A stretch of DNA of 58,947 nucleotides from Chara braunii. Lineage: Eukaryota > Streptophyta > Charophyceae > Charales > Characeae. Position numbers and translations under genes: made by a program. The stretch covers positions 650,905 through 709,851 of the forward strand of contig BFEA01000697.1 in the NCBI GenBank assembly GCA_003427395.1, in the 5' to 3' direction. Below, piece after piece: positions 21,467-32,759 of this stretch. The number at the start of each line of letters is the position of its first letter. Positions within the stretch are counted from its first letter, which is position 1. Under the pieces are notes generated by a model that was not told the DNA's origin, ran no database searches, and saw nothing but the letters and a program-made list of their open reading frames with translations.

Positions 21467-22430
21467 GTCCACCTGAAACTCCACGCATGGGCCAAGATCG
21501 GCATGGCAGCTATGACAGGTTGAGGCGGCGACGCATGGTGCACGAAAGCATCCAAACACATGTAGTGTGCTGTGTAGTGGAGCAAGCCGCATCAGCGGAA
21601 TGGACGAACTTCCATGGCTCACGAACACGCGAGGCCGACCCTCACTCCATGGGTGATGTCATTCACGTGCCTGTCCATCTTCCTCCCTCGTGCCCGTCGT
21701 CCTTCATCATGGTTGTCCCTCGTCCTCCTCCCTTGGCCTCTGCCCTCGATCATCCTTTGTCCCCGCTCTTACCTTCATTGTTGTTCCCGTGACTCTACCA
21801 CTCCCTTCTAGGTCTCCCTCCCAACGCTCATTTCCTGCCAACTGACGCCATGCCTGACACTGCACCTACCATGGGCCACCACACAAACGGCAGCTGGTGA
21901 CCGTGACCATTCCAGACGAGGTGGGAGTTCTTGCAGGCCCGGTGGTGTCATTTCGTGTTTGCCTGTGTGATTTCGCAGCGGTTCCTCGAGGGCCCAGGCG
22001 GGGGTGCAAAAAATGAAAGCAGAAGCGTGCGCTTCCTCACGGATTGCCCGTGGTGGCGAGTGTGGAACCCCACATCCTGTTCTCCTGTGCCCGGGCAGCA
22101 TCACGCGAGGACTGCTGGCGATGGTGCGTGGACTGGGCAGGCGCGATGACGGGCCGGGGCGATGGTGGGCGGGTCGGAAGCCGAAGGTGACTGCGTGACG
22201 ACGTTCTGAAGGAGACGAGGGCAAGAATTGTTGGCAGCGGATTGTTGGAATGGGCGGTACATCGGGGGCAGCTGGAGGGAAAATGCAGGGGAGGGAACTG
22301 GGGTCCGGCCTCCACTACACAACACTGTACATGCATTTACCCGCCCCAAGAAGGGTCCAAATGCATGTAGAGTGGTATAGGATATGTACGAAAAAATGAT
22401 AGCAGTAGTTCCTGCCCTTAACGAGTCAAA

Positions 22431-22820
22431 ATGATGGGACTGTCTGGGCCGCTGATTGCTCGAGATCGGCGGTCCATGTTTGCCGCACTTTTGAATCAGT
22501 CAGGGCGGGCCTGCTGCACCCTGTTTCGATGTTTTTTGGCCTTGCGCATGTCCTGGGGGGTGGAAAGGCCCTTGGCATTAAGAAAAGCCTGCGAACCCCG
22601 CTCAGCTATGGTGTGCCAGGACCGCCTGGCGGCCATTTTGGCAAACTGGCCAGAAGGCCCAGCCCCCGCCCCGGGCGAAGTCCAGGTCGCCATGTGGCCT
22701 GGGGAGCAGCCTGGGAATTTTCACTGTTTTTTGGCTCGCTCAAATGCTCTGAAAATGTATAGGTATGTGCTGTACATTCTTAAGGAACTCGAAAGGAAAA
22801 AACAAAAAGATCCCTGGCCG

Positions 22821-22861
<41 letters not shown>

Positions 22862-22883
22862 CTCTGAACGTCTGGGCAGGTAA
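22431..22883 (+). other. GC-rich open stretch ending in a 40-base C run; not supported as a gene
   Basis: A 150-codon open frame runs through GC-rich DNA and a pure C run (22821-22860), which it reads as poly-proline. I see no domain, no splice context and no upstream signal. The C run is a low-complexity or possibly sequencing-limited tract. Confidence 0.35.
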
Positions 22884-23156
22884 CGTTGGCTGAGGCAGTG
22901 AGATGCAGGTAACAATGGCAGTATGGTAACCAGTCTGCGCCCTGAAGTGGTCACCATTATGCAGTCCCCCGTCATCTCTTTTGCGCCCACTCAGTTATTG
23001 TTTATGGCACCATTCTCCTCTTATGGTCGATTTGACTGACAGCTCAATCAAGGCAAATCATTCCTTGGGCATCTTACCCCTACTGCTTACACCCCTTATC
23101 CAAAAGCTGGCCTGGACTCTGTGGTGGGGATGAAACTGGCCCCCTGATGTTTTCCA

Positions 23157-23580
23157 TCAATGTGTGTGTTGGGGGGGGGAGATGGGGGGTCGGGGTGTTG
23201 CATGCACGGATGTGTGTGCAAAGCGCTTGGTAAGGTTTGTATGTGAGTGTGCATGCAAGGATGCGTGTGCATAGCGCTTGTTATGTGCATGCAAGAATCT
23301 GTGCATGTGTCTGTGCATGTGTGCATGTGTATGTGAGGGGTATTTGCACATGTGAGAATGTGTGCATGGGAGTTTGTCCGTGTGTATGATCTCCGAGTAT
23401 GTATGTGGCTTATCACTTGTGTGTGTGTGTGTGGGATGTATGGGATGTATGGGTGGGTGGGTGTGGGTGTATGTGTGTCTGTGATGACAAGTGCATGTGT
23501 TTGTGCATGCGTGTATGTGTGGATGTGTGTGCACATGTTTGCGAACGTGTGCATGGGTGTGTGCTTATGTTTGCATAGCA
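23157..23580. repeat. Degenerate TG-rich minisatellite
   Basis: About 420 bases of TGTGTGCATG-like units with drifting spacing. It generates long His/Thr-rich frames on the minus strand that are not genes. Confidence 0.9.
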
Positions 23581-24136
23581 CATGGTATATCCAGGCGGTT
23601 TGGCGAGAAGCAGGGGAATTCAGAAGCACTCAAATGGAAATTGTGTCAAACACAGAGCAAGGATTGGACCAACGGTCATCCACGCACCACATGGAAATTG
23701 TGTTTTATTTTTTACTGAATTCTCCAGAACCAGGGAGTTCCTTTAGTGAAGAAGTACATAGAACAATGAGAATGGTGGAGAAAACACAATAAGCAGGATA
23801 TTAGACTCGGAGAACCGGAAATGTAGCACTTGTGTTTGTCTATGTACATGGCGGGTGGGGAAGAGGGACGCAAGAGAGAGAGAGAGAGAGGATGTGAGGG
23901 GGGTGCAACGGCGTGCATGGCGACTGTTACCCCCTCGGTTGATGAGAAACTGGTGGTTCATTCTTGTTCTGACCAGTCAAACACGCTCTGCCTGATACTG
24001 TGACAGTGCAGTGTACAGATCTTGGATGTGGAAGGCGCCCGTCTCCCCATCGAGGACTGGCTCGGGATCCCAATTACTTTTTTTTTAGAAGTTTGCATAA
24101 CCTCTGTGCAACCTGGTTCTTTTTTTTGTGCTTCTA

Positions 24137-24480
24137 AGCCAGGCCCCGGACGTCAGGGGGGGTCCCGGACGTCCGGGCCCGGACAACATTTTTAGCAATC
24201 GAAAGCATGAAAAAGGAAAAAAAAAATGGTTTTTATTTTATTTTATTTTTTATTTGAAAATTGGCAGCGAATTTCGGTATGATTCCAAGGCAAAAGTTGT
24301 TCAGTTTATTTTTTTGTATAACATACTTTTTTTCAGATTTTTCTGAGGACTTTTTTTTTTTTTCTTTTTTTTCTTTTTTCGGGCGCGGACAGACTGCCCG
24401 GGGAGGACGTCCGACCAGTTGTCCGATCGGACAACCCCGGACGGTAAGGGGGGTCCCGGACGTCCGATCAGGTAACCTAG
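24137..24480 (+). mobile_element. hAT-like element B, word CCGGAC/GTCCGG
   Basis: The left flank has three CCGGAC words, including CCCGGACGTCCGGG; the right flank has CCGGAC, GTCCGATCGGAC and CCGGACGTCCGATC. The core GAATTTCGGTATGATTCC then GGCAAAAGTTGTTCAGTTTA matches element A. The right end is GGTAACCTA. Possible target duplication: GCTTCTAA/GCTTCAAA (7 of 8). Confidence 0.72.
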
Positions 24481-24529
24481 CTTCAAAGTAAAGCTAATAT
24501 TCTTCTCTCAATTTCACTTTTCAGCTTAT

Positions 24530-24835
24530 ACGGGGACCCCTGCAAGCATAACTCCCTCTCACAATTAAGGGGATGCATGGTGTCTCCCCCCCCCTCCCCC
24601 GTGATCGGTGGTGGTCAGGGAGTAGGTTGGGGCTGCTGTTGGGGGGTGGTGGCTAACACAAAGAGCGAGCAGTTTCCCAGTGGCTGCGCCTCCCATCTAT
24701 TGCTCCCACCTCACATCGAGTAGCAGCTGTGGCTATGGCCAACATTCTCCCACACACCACACGCTCACCTCCCATCAAGTAGCAGCTGTGGCTATGGCCA
24801 ACATTCTCCCACACACCACACACTCACACTCAACA
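24530..24835 (+). repeat. Dispersed repeat with internal duplication
   Basis: It is related to 34505-34725 (shared GGGACCCCTGCAAGCAT-like start, GTAGCTGCGCCTCCC/GTGGCTGCGCCTCCC and ATCGAGTAGCA). An internal 59-bp duplication contains GCAGCTGTGGCTATGGCC and CAACATTCTCCCACACACC. A SINE follows on the opposite strand. Confidence 0.7.
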
Positions 24836-24841
24836 CCTATG

Positions 24842-24985
24842 TTGGTCATAGACCCTACTAATACCTATGAGGGCATCAAGCGAACGATCACAGTTGGTTG
24901 GCACTAAGTGCACCGCAGGCGGTCATGGGGCTCAACCGACAACCTCCTGAATGCCACTTGCATGCCTAACCAACTCATACACCAC
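24842..24985 (-). repeat. tRNA-derived SINE (family 1), minus strand
   Basis: On the minus strand it reads TGAGTTGGTTAGGCATGC, TGTCGGTTGAGCCC, GCACTTAGTGCCAACC and TATTAGTAG. This is the same order as the + strand copies at 34.8 and 35.0 kb. Confidence 0.65.
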
Positions 24986-24999
24986 AGAGGGATGAGGTG

Positions 25000-26030
25000 T
25001 TTACACGATGATCTACCTCACTTCTGTCAATATTTGATTAGCCTGTGCATGATTTCACCTAAGCCAGATCCAGTGTCTTTTGTTTTTCTTAGGAAGGAAA
25101 TGCACATTCTCTTATGATCTGGCTGGAAATCCAGTTCAGCGTCCCTTACATGGAAACACCCCAACCCATGTCCATTATGGTCGAGTGGCTCGCAGGCAGC
25201 TGCATCGGTTGCTTCCTGGGAGGAAGAATGTACCACTGCTCAACCCCCTTCGCTGCCAGTTCTTCCTCCTACTTGCTGCTGCCCAGGAGTCCTACTTGTC
25301 TCCCAGCTCCTGTATGGTACTCTCCGACCACCACTCTAGGCTGCGCCCTGAACTGTTTGAAGTGGCCTTTACATTCTGTTGCTCGCTACCGGGTGCTGCC
25401 ACCCTCTGTGGCTCTTGGGGAAGGCCAGGTGATGGATCGAGGTTTGCGGTGAGCAGTTGGATTTATCATAGGTTCTTCAGCGTGAGCACAACCCGATGAC
25501 CTTACCCCGCTGTACACCGACTCATCAGTGCGTGCGTTCCATCGAGGTTGGGGAAACTACTTTAAGCTTAGCTCACGAGTTCCACGCGATGTAGCATGGG
25601 TCAGATTATTTCTGTCAGTTCACCTTGACGTTAATACTAGAACTATTTCTTCTCCTGTGGACAGCCGGGCCCGGACAATTTTATTTCACCCACTTTTAAA
25701 CAGTTGAGCTCTTCCTCCCATTGGTGTTCGCCTGGGTGATGATCCCACCACAATCGTTTTACTTGGATACTCTGGACACGTACGCTCTGATGTTATATGC
25801 ACCACCAGAACCACTCCTAAGAGTCCAAGCAAGTACTCGCTGTGAAGATAGGGAGGCTTTACGGTCACCTGGAAGAGCCTGAGTCACTCAATTGAATATG
25901 TAAATAGCGGGTATATAGATTAAGCCTAAAGGTAAATTGTCTTCCTTCCCGGCTTGGGATATGGGTTGGATTCCCATCTGTTCTTGGTTAAAAATACCAC
26001 CATCATTATTACTTCTTGGAAGTTCTGCTG
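25000..26030. other. No gene recognised
   Basis: Open frames up to 139 codons occur, but they show no domain. A B-box-like GGTTGGATTCCC lies at about 25965. CTGATGAGTCGGTG occurs on the minus strand near 25515 without any further hammerhead parts. Confidence 0.4.
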
Positions 26031-26036
26031 AAACTA

Positions 26037-26285
26037 CCAGTACTTGACCTGGCTATCGGCCGTGGAAAAGAAAAGAGTAGAAACGTTTCTAGTCGCACGA
26101 ATTTGGATGCTCCTATACTGTGGCCTGTAAGAAACCGTGGGTACTTCCTAGAGTCGTGCCCGTTAGAGCGCCACGATTTTAGGAAACGTTCGGGCTACTG
26201 CAGGAGCGGCCAAATTCATTCGAGTAGTAACGTTTCTACTCTATTTTTTCCCTTGGCCGAGGCCTATAGCTGGGCCAAGAACTGG
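26037..26285. mobile_element. MITE with long terminal inverted repeats
   Basis: The left arm (CCAGTACTTGACC, CTGGCTAT, AGAGTAGAAACGTTTCTA, CGAATTTGG) pairs with the right arm (CCAAATTC, AGTAACGTTTCTACTCT, ATAGCTGGGCCAAGAACTGG) over about 65 bases. The middle is unique and has no coding signal. Confidence 0.78.
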
Positions 26286-26289
26286 TGAT

Positions 26290-27405
26290 TTAGCGGGCAG
26301 GACTTTAGGAAGTATGGGTGGTTTATACGTAATCTAGAATGGTTTCCTGTGGACAGCTGGCGCTGGACGAGTTTATTTCAGTCAGTTCTGTAATCGTTGA
26401 GCTGCTTCTGTCATTGGTGCCCGTCCGTTTACTTGGATGCTCTGGTGATGTGCGTGTGTGCACCCATAGCCATAAGAAAGACGCGTGATTTTATGTTGTT
26501 CAAGGGTTCCCAGGTTTATCCTGGGCAACTCGTTTGCGGGCTATACGGAGGGTAGATATGTTGACGAGTTCTCAATGTTAGAAATTGGAATAGTATGACA
26601 CACAGTCACACCAAACTGTGCGTCTTGTATTCACATGAGAGGCTCCTTTGATTGTTGAAGACCGTTCTGGCTGATATCGACGACAGAATCGGAGCTATGA
26701 ATGTGATTCCTATGGTGCTTCAGTTTCTCTTACCCAAGCGTAGGGATATTATCTTTGTGAACAATAATTTATTTTGTGAGCCTTTCGACTTGTGGGCTTC
26801 CTCTTGAGTAAGTAGTGTTTATGAGATTCCCCCCCAACTTTACTCTCTTGTTATTTCTGCCTGCAGTGGTGCACCCTACTCCCACAATCCTGCCTCAGTG
26901 TTTGCTGCTCAGGATTTTCACCCTCCTGCCATGTGGTAATTCCCAAGGTCAAAGGCGCATGGGTTTTGGTGATGGAAATGTGGACCTTGGGGGTGGGCAA
27001 GGGTAGGGACGAGGTCCCAGCGGGGATGTGGGAGGGGCACCCGGGGTGCATGGGTTGGTGGGCGGAGGGGAAGTTTACACTAGGTGGGCGGAGATGGGTC
27101 ATCAATGGAGATGGATCCAGGACAATCTCGATGTGTTAATCCACTGCAAATAGCTCGCTAGTGTTCGGTAGGCTGTGGGGAGGGCATGACAGGTCTATAC
27201 GGCCATCTGCAAATCTGTGCACAGCGGGAATCCTTGTCACGTGGTTGTCTTTTGTGTGCTCATGTACCGCCTCTCCTCCAGTGGCATGCATGTCAAACGA
27301 CGTTGCTGCAATCCAATCTTTGTCGTTGATCCAGGTGCACTAGTGCATTCGTCGGAATTCCTACGGTCCCCTCCAACCTCTCGTCAACTACGTCTTCCTT
27401 AAACC
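26290..27405. other. No feature recognised
   Basis: Mixed composition with short open frames only. A GGGG-rich strand bias occurs at 26.95-27.1 kb. Confidence 0.4.
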
Positions 27406-27410
27406 AGCAG

Positions 27411-27534
27411 TACATCCTAAAAAGGAGATTGGGCCTCTCCTGAAAAATAGGAGGCCATGAACCGCTGATTCATTTATTTGACGATCCATGGCCTCCAAAA
27501 TTTTGGAAAGGTACAATCTACTTTTTAGGATGTA
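27411..27534. mobile_element. Small MITE with TA ends
   Basis: The ends TACATCCTAAAAAG and CTTTTTAGGATGTA are perfect inverted repeats. An inner pair GGAGGCCATG / CATGGCCTCC forms a second stem. The TA on each side could be the target duplication, as in Tc1/mariner-derived MITEs. Confidence 0.75.
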
Positions 27535-28072
27535 TTGTCTAATGCACTATGCAGTAGTGCAGTTTGTGGTGGTGGCCCTATGCAGCCGATGCGAGACCCT
27601 GTAATCTCTCTATCATCTAAGTGTCAGGGAAGGGTCTTCATCAGAACCTCTAGGAGGCGGCGAAGCTGGTAGCGGCAATTGTGTCCCCTCGGTGGTGCCG
27701 TCTTCATCCAGACGTGTCACCATAGAGGTGTAGGTGGTCATTATTGCATGTGCGGGAGGATGAAGCACACACTGCCCGTCGTTAGTGGAGGTCTCTTGAC
27801 AGAAGATCATATGCTTTTTAAAAAATGTCCTTTAAGATTTTTGGTCTTGTTTGTGGCCTCCAATCGTAAGGAAAGTATTTCTATGTTTTTCAGAGATATT
27901 AGTAGGGTTACAGACAAAAAATAACATAGGCGCTGAAGACCGAGTTCCTCACTCCCCTGCAGTAAACAATAGTAGTGGCTTGGTGCATTCGTATGACGTG
28001 CACAAATCTGTGAAGCAAGCGACCACTTCAAAGCGGGGCGGTGGTTGGACTTCTGCACTAACTGGTCAAATT

Positions 28073-28145
28073 AATTTTAAGGGGGTCCTACCCAATTAGT
28101 TTTAAGGGGGTCCTACCCAATTAGTTTTAAGGGGGTCGTACTTAA
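28073..28145. repeat. Short tandem repeat, 25-bp unit
   Basis: The unit TTTTAAGGGGGTCCTACCCA plus ATTAG occurs almost three times. It contains GGGGGTCCTACCC, a short stem. Confidence 0.88.
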
Positions 28146-28599
28146 TGGTGTTATCTAAGTTTTTATGTAAGTTGGACAAGTCAAATGCAGATCTATCTTT
28201 GTCCGTTCGCATGTTCCACCAGGTGGCGGGTCATTTTCATTTATGGAAGAGATTCCACTCCTCCCAAGTTTCTTGATCTTGAATTTTTAATAGTTGAAAG
28301 CCTTGACAGCGGAAGGGGGACTCTGCAATAAAATAACTAGGAGTTTCAAGTCTTCATCCACCCTTAAAACCGTAAGCACTCTAGCCCCTCCTCCATCACA
28401 AGTGGAGATAAGAGGGACACATCCATAATTTGTCCCTTCTTATTGGGCCTCATTAGAGAATTAATAGGAATTGCAAGAGACAAGGAGTGTGTGGCATATC
28501 TCGTACCTTATAGGTGTTCCCCTTTCTTCGGTGAGTTCCTCGCGATCTCTCTCATGCAATTTGAGTTATGCTTGCTATCAATCCTTTTGATTGGCGACC

Positions 28600-28712
28600 T
28601 TGTCACAATCGGGAGAACTTCTCGGTGGGGAGCGGGGCATGTCAAATGAACTTGAGGAGAACTCGGTGGGGAGTGGGGTGTGTCAAATGGACCTACCCTA
28701 TCCTTACATCGG
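28600..28712. repeat. Tandem duplication, about 50-bp unit
   Basis: GAGAACTTCTCGGTGGGGAG and GAGAACTCGGTGGGGAG copies are followed by TGTCAAATG twice. The rest of 27.5-29.5 kb shows no gene. Confidence 0.8.
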
Positions 28713-29523
28713 CTTTCTCCTTCCCCCGTGTACATCTTCTGAATGTCCAGATACAAGATCGTGTTCCTCTTTCTCACCGTGCATGAGGTCTAGGAAGGAA
28801 TAAAAATTGTGTTGCTATTAATTTATAGGGAGTTAAATGTAAACTGCTCCGACCTGACTTATCATGTGACGAGTTGATGTCAAATGTCTTATTATGGTAG
28901 AGCTTGCTTCCATTGTAGCGGGGCGGGGTCAACATATCAATAACTTTCTCTATCCATGCAGCAAATTGTGAAGTTTGTTGACACTCGTTTGTCTCGTTGA
29001 AGCTGGACATAGATTTTGCTCTCTCGTTTGGATAAAAATGCGCACGATCATCGACATCGAGCAGTGTATCCTCTGGTAATAATGTATTACCTGGTGGTTT
29101 GGGAGGAGGGTATTACATTCCGTCAAATTGTTGTCCCGAGTCTTACCTTCTAACGTCTACTTGCCTGATCCTCCTCTTGACAAGGACCTTCTTCACCGTT
29201 ACTCCTGTTATTCAGACTTGAAGGATCATTGTTTATACGTTTTCTTTTTTGTCCACCTCTCCTTCACCCAAAGTGGTTGCTTACCCCAAATATTATTGCC
29301 CTCTTCCATTTTCATACTCGTTGCCTCTACTTCCCTCGTCCTTTTTATCTTACCCCAACCTTGTGGACGTGTACTTAATTGTCATACTCACTTCCTTGTC
29401 CATTTCAACCTCCAGTATCTATCTTTTCAAGTCTGAGTTTTCTCTTTTACTCTCTAAGATTACGTCCTTCAAATCATCATCCTCTCATACTTCGATATTA
29501 GTGGAGATTACACCTGTTTTTTT

Positions 29524-30063
29524 CTAGGTAGCACGGCCTATCTGGCTGGATAATCTGGTCGGATTATCTGGCCGGATTATCGGGGGTCCGGATTATCCGG
29601 ATGATTGAAAAAATGGCCAAAAAATTAAAAAAAAAAAAAAGTAAAAAAAAGTGATATTGCGCATGCAATTTACAGTAAAACGAAGTTTCTATTCCATAAA
29701 AAGCTTGATAGGGTATGGAAGGGTTCGAAGGGGGTAAGATAGGGAACAAAGGGGTTTAAAGGGGGGATGCTGAATTCGCTTTGTATATATTTTTTTCCTT
29801 CTTTTTTTTTTCCCTTTTTTTTTTTTTCTTATCTGTGGAGATGTCAAAGATGGCCTCAAGCCAAAAGTTGTTCGCATCATTGATATGAAAACTTTTCTTT
29901 CATATTTTTTTGAATTATGTTTTTTTTGGTGATTTTTTTTTTTTTTTTTTTTTTTTTTTGCGTAGGGCAGGAATTTCCATATCCGAAATTAATCCGGAAA
30001 TTCCATCCGGACTGAAAATTCCGGATAACTTTGGTTGGGTGGATATCCGGATTTGTTACCTAG
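29524..30063 (+). mobile_element. hAT-like element C, word CCGGAT/ATCCGG
   Basis: The ends are inverted: CTAGGTAGC ... GTTACCTAG. The left flank repeats GGATTATCTGG, CCGGATTATC and CCGGATTATCCGGAT; the right flank repeats AATCCGG, CATCCGG, CCGGATAAC and ATATCCGGAT. The core keeps CTCAAGCCAAAAGTTGTTC. Interior poly-T and AT-rich DNA have no open frame. Confidence 0.72.
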
Positions 30064-30781
30064 TTTTTCTTAAGGATTTACTTATATTTGATTGTAAGAC
30101 GGGTCGAACATCTTCCGGTCAAATCACTTGTTAGTGGTTGTTTCTCTTGTTTCCCCCCAATACGTTTCTCCATTCTCCAAACAAGTTTCTTTGTTGCTTT
30201 TTCCATCAGTTGGGGAGGTGAGGGGTGGGGATTAGCCCGTGATCATTCTCATTCCCCTCCTAGGCAGAGGATCTTGGTCATGACCCTCTGTCGAGGGTAG
30301 GGACCTTTCCCACCGGGTATGTGCCTCTTCGCTCGTCCCATCCTTTATGGCTCGTTAAGTTCCGAGGTATCCTTGCTTTTATTACTTCTAGCTTTTTATT
30401 TTTTATTTTTTTTTATTTTATAGCTCGGCAGGACTGTTCACCTTTCCAATGGAAGTATCTGTGGTAAGTTGGGCATGATGGAGTTTGTGTGTTGGTCACT
30501 TGATTTCCACAGGGAGGCACAATCCTTATGTGTGGTCAGTACTCGTAACGATCGGGTAGGGAAGCTTCCCGTTGTGACTTTCTTCCCTGTTCTTTTCCAC
30601 TTGAGTTCAGAGAGTTGCCAGCTTTTTTTTCAAGGTGTAGTGGTCTATTGAGCATTGCAGCATAGGCAGGTTCCACATCAACGCCCAATGTTGTGGTAAG
30701 ATTTTTAAAACTTTACCAACTGTAGTATGTGTTGATGAAAAAAAAAATGGTAATGAAGCAACTAGAATGTGTGAACATCTG

Positions 30782-31160
30782 ACCCGGAAGTAAATATATT
30801 TGAATATTTTTTGCCATTCTTAAACTTTCTTCTTTGGCCCATTTGTCGGTCATGGGGTGTTGTCGTTAACGCCCCACAAGTTTGAGAGGCTTGGAGTATC
30901 GGACCTGAACTGCTGACACCGCCAGCTAAAGTTTTTTTTTTTTTTTTCCGCTTGCGGGTCGCCGCAATACCCGGAAGTAAATGTATTTGAATATTTTTTG
31001 CCATTCTTAAACTTTCTTCTTTGGCCCATATGTCCGTCATGGGGTGTTGTCGTTAACGCCCCATAAGTTTGAGAGGCTTGGAGTATCGGACCTGAACTGC
31101 TGACACCGCCAGCTAAAGTTTTTTTTGTTTTTTTTTTTTCGCTTGCGGGTTGCTGCAATA
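30782..31160. repeat. 187-bp tandem duplication
   Basis: Two near-identical copies start ACCCGGAAGTAAAT and end near CGCTTGCGGGT. They differ mainly in a poly-T run. No gene is seen between 30.1 kb and this repeat, or from here to 31.6 kb. Confidence 0.92.
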
Positions 31161-31569
31161 TGGTGCGCAGGGCATATTCAGGCTTGACATCGATAGTTGG
31201 GCCATTTTGGCCTTGTTGTACTGGTGGTTTAACCTCCTTCATTAGACACCGGATGAAAATTTCTTGTCGAAGCCATGAAGGTGATTAAATATTGGCCTTG
31301 TTGTGGAAGACTCCTCTCTTTTGGTGGAGCATTGATTGCCCTACTCTTTGTCCAACCATTTTTGTAAATGCGAGCAAGGGGGATTTTTATTGTAATTAGT
31401 AATGGTGAGGAATCCTTACCAAAAAAACACATTAGTGCATATTGTTTGAGTCATTTTTTTGCACTTCATAAATTTAAGGATCAAACACTAGATATATAAA
31501 ACTTGTCTCCACCTCTATGTTTGGGAGCAATTTTCTTTATGAGGGTACCGTTGTTTCAATTGTAAGAAA

Positions 31570-31765
31570 GAATTTTTTATCCTGTTTTTAATTACAATAT
31601 TATGGGTCAAAGGATGGTGCGATTTTTTTATTCTTTTTTAAGTACAATATTATGAGACAAAAGATGGCGGGAAGTGCAAGCAATTTTTATTTTTATTCTT
31701 TTTGAAGTACAATATTATGAGACAAAAGATGGTGGGAAGTGCAAGCAATTTTTATTTTAAAGTGT
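31570..31765. repeat. Tandem repeat, about 65-bp unit, AT-rich
   Basis: Three copies carry TACAATATTATG, each followed by CAAAGGATGG- or CAAAAGATGG-type sequence. The last two copies share GGGAAGTGCAAGCAATTTTT. Confidence 0.85.
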
Positions 31766-31899
31766 AACAGGTGTATATAAAAACCTATGAAAGAAAAACA
31801 AGTAGATAATACCTACATACCATATATACTCATGTCTCAATTAATAGGAAAAGTCTATAATTGATCTCACCACCCATAACATACAAGGTTAAGTGAGGA

Positions 31900-32329
31900 G
31901 GTATATTGAATTGATCAACGTGCTCTACACGTTCTGCTGCAGCCAAACGTAAGATTGCCCATTTGGTCATCATATTATGGTAAGGGTTAGAGTGTTTCTA
32001 CCAGCATTACGAACGTTTAGCATCGTTGTGCAATCCATTAGCGCCATGGTGTTGGGCTCAACAGACTAGTTAAGCTTGTCATTGGATGAACACCCTGATC
32101 TACTTTGACCATGTCCATCTCTCGGGAGACCGCCTTGAAGCCTATAGTGCTAAACCTAGTCATCATGTCGATTACTTAAAGGCTACATTGTGCATCCAGC
32201 ATTAACATTCAAGATTTGTGTTGAAATTGAAGCTACCATAATCGGTTAGCCACCACCCCCTCTCGAGGTCGTCGTCCTTCGTCAATACAAACCTCTCTCT
32301 CTCTCCCAAAGAAAAAAAAAAAAAAAAAA
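31900..32329 (+). repeat. Possible retroposon ending in a poly(A) run
   Basis: A 20-base A run at about 32310-32329 follows CT-rich sequence. Upstream sequence has no frame or tRNA box I can identify, so identity as a SINE or processed transcript is open. Confidence 0.3.
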
Positions 32330-32759
32330 CTAAGCTCTCAGAGCTATTTGTTTGTGTTTTCCAAACAACAAAGTTTGTATTATATCCACAAATATGAGGT
32401 ATATCCTCACAATAATTCAGAAACTAGAAGCATCATCTAACTTTGCTAACATTGAAATAACCATTAAACAAAATATAAGAGAAATAAGAAAGAAAATAAG
32501 TTTGTCTATTCTACTTGCACATTTATATATTCCTAACTTCACATACGTGCATAACAGGCATAACGCATCTAAGACCCGTGTGTGAGTGGAGGTTAGGTAA
32601 TCATGGGGATCACGGGTTGAGCAGAGCAAAGTATGTTAGAATTGTCACACATTTGTCTTGTGTGTCCATGTGGTGTTGTGTATGGTGTGTGTCTAGATGG
32701 ACAATACAAGGTAGGGTGGATATCATACCCGGTATGATTTGAAGTTTTCAATTTGTGTG

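Noticed and set aside
23096-23629. 177-codon His/Thr-rich frame on the minus strand
   Set aside because: It is a by-product of the TGTGTGCATG-type minisatellite.
25497-25530. CTGATGAGTCGGTG on the minus strand, as in the hammerhead core
   Set aside because: No complementary stem II strand, no GAAA and no stem I or III partner follow; a chance match is likely.
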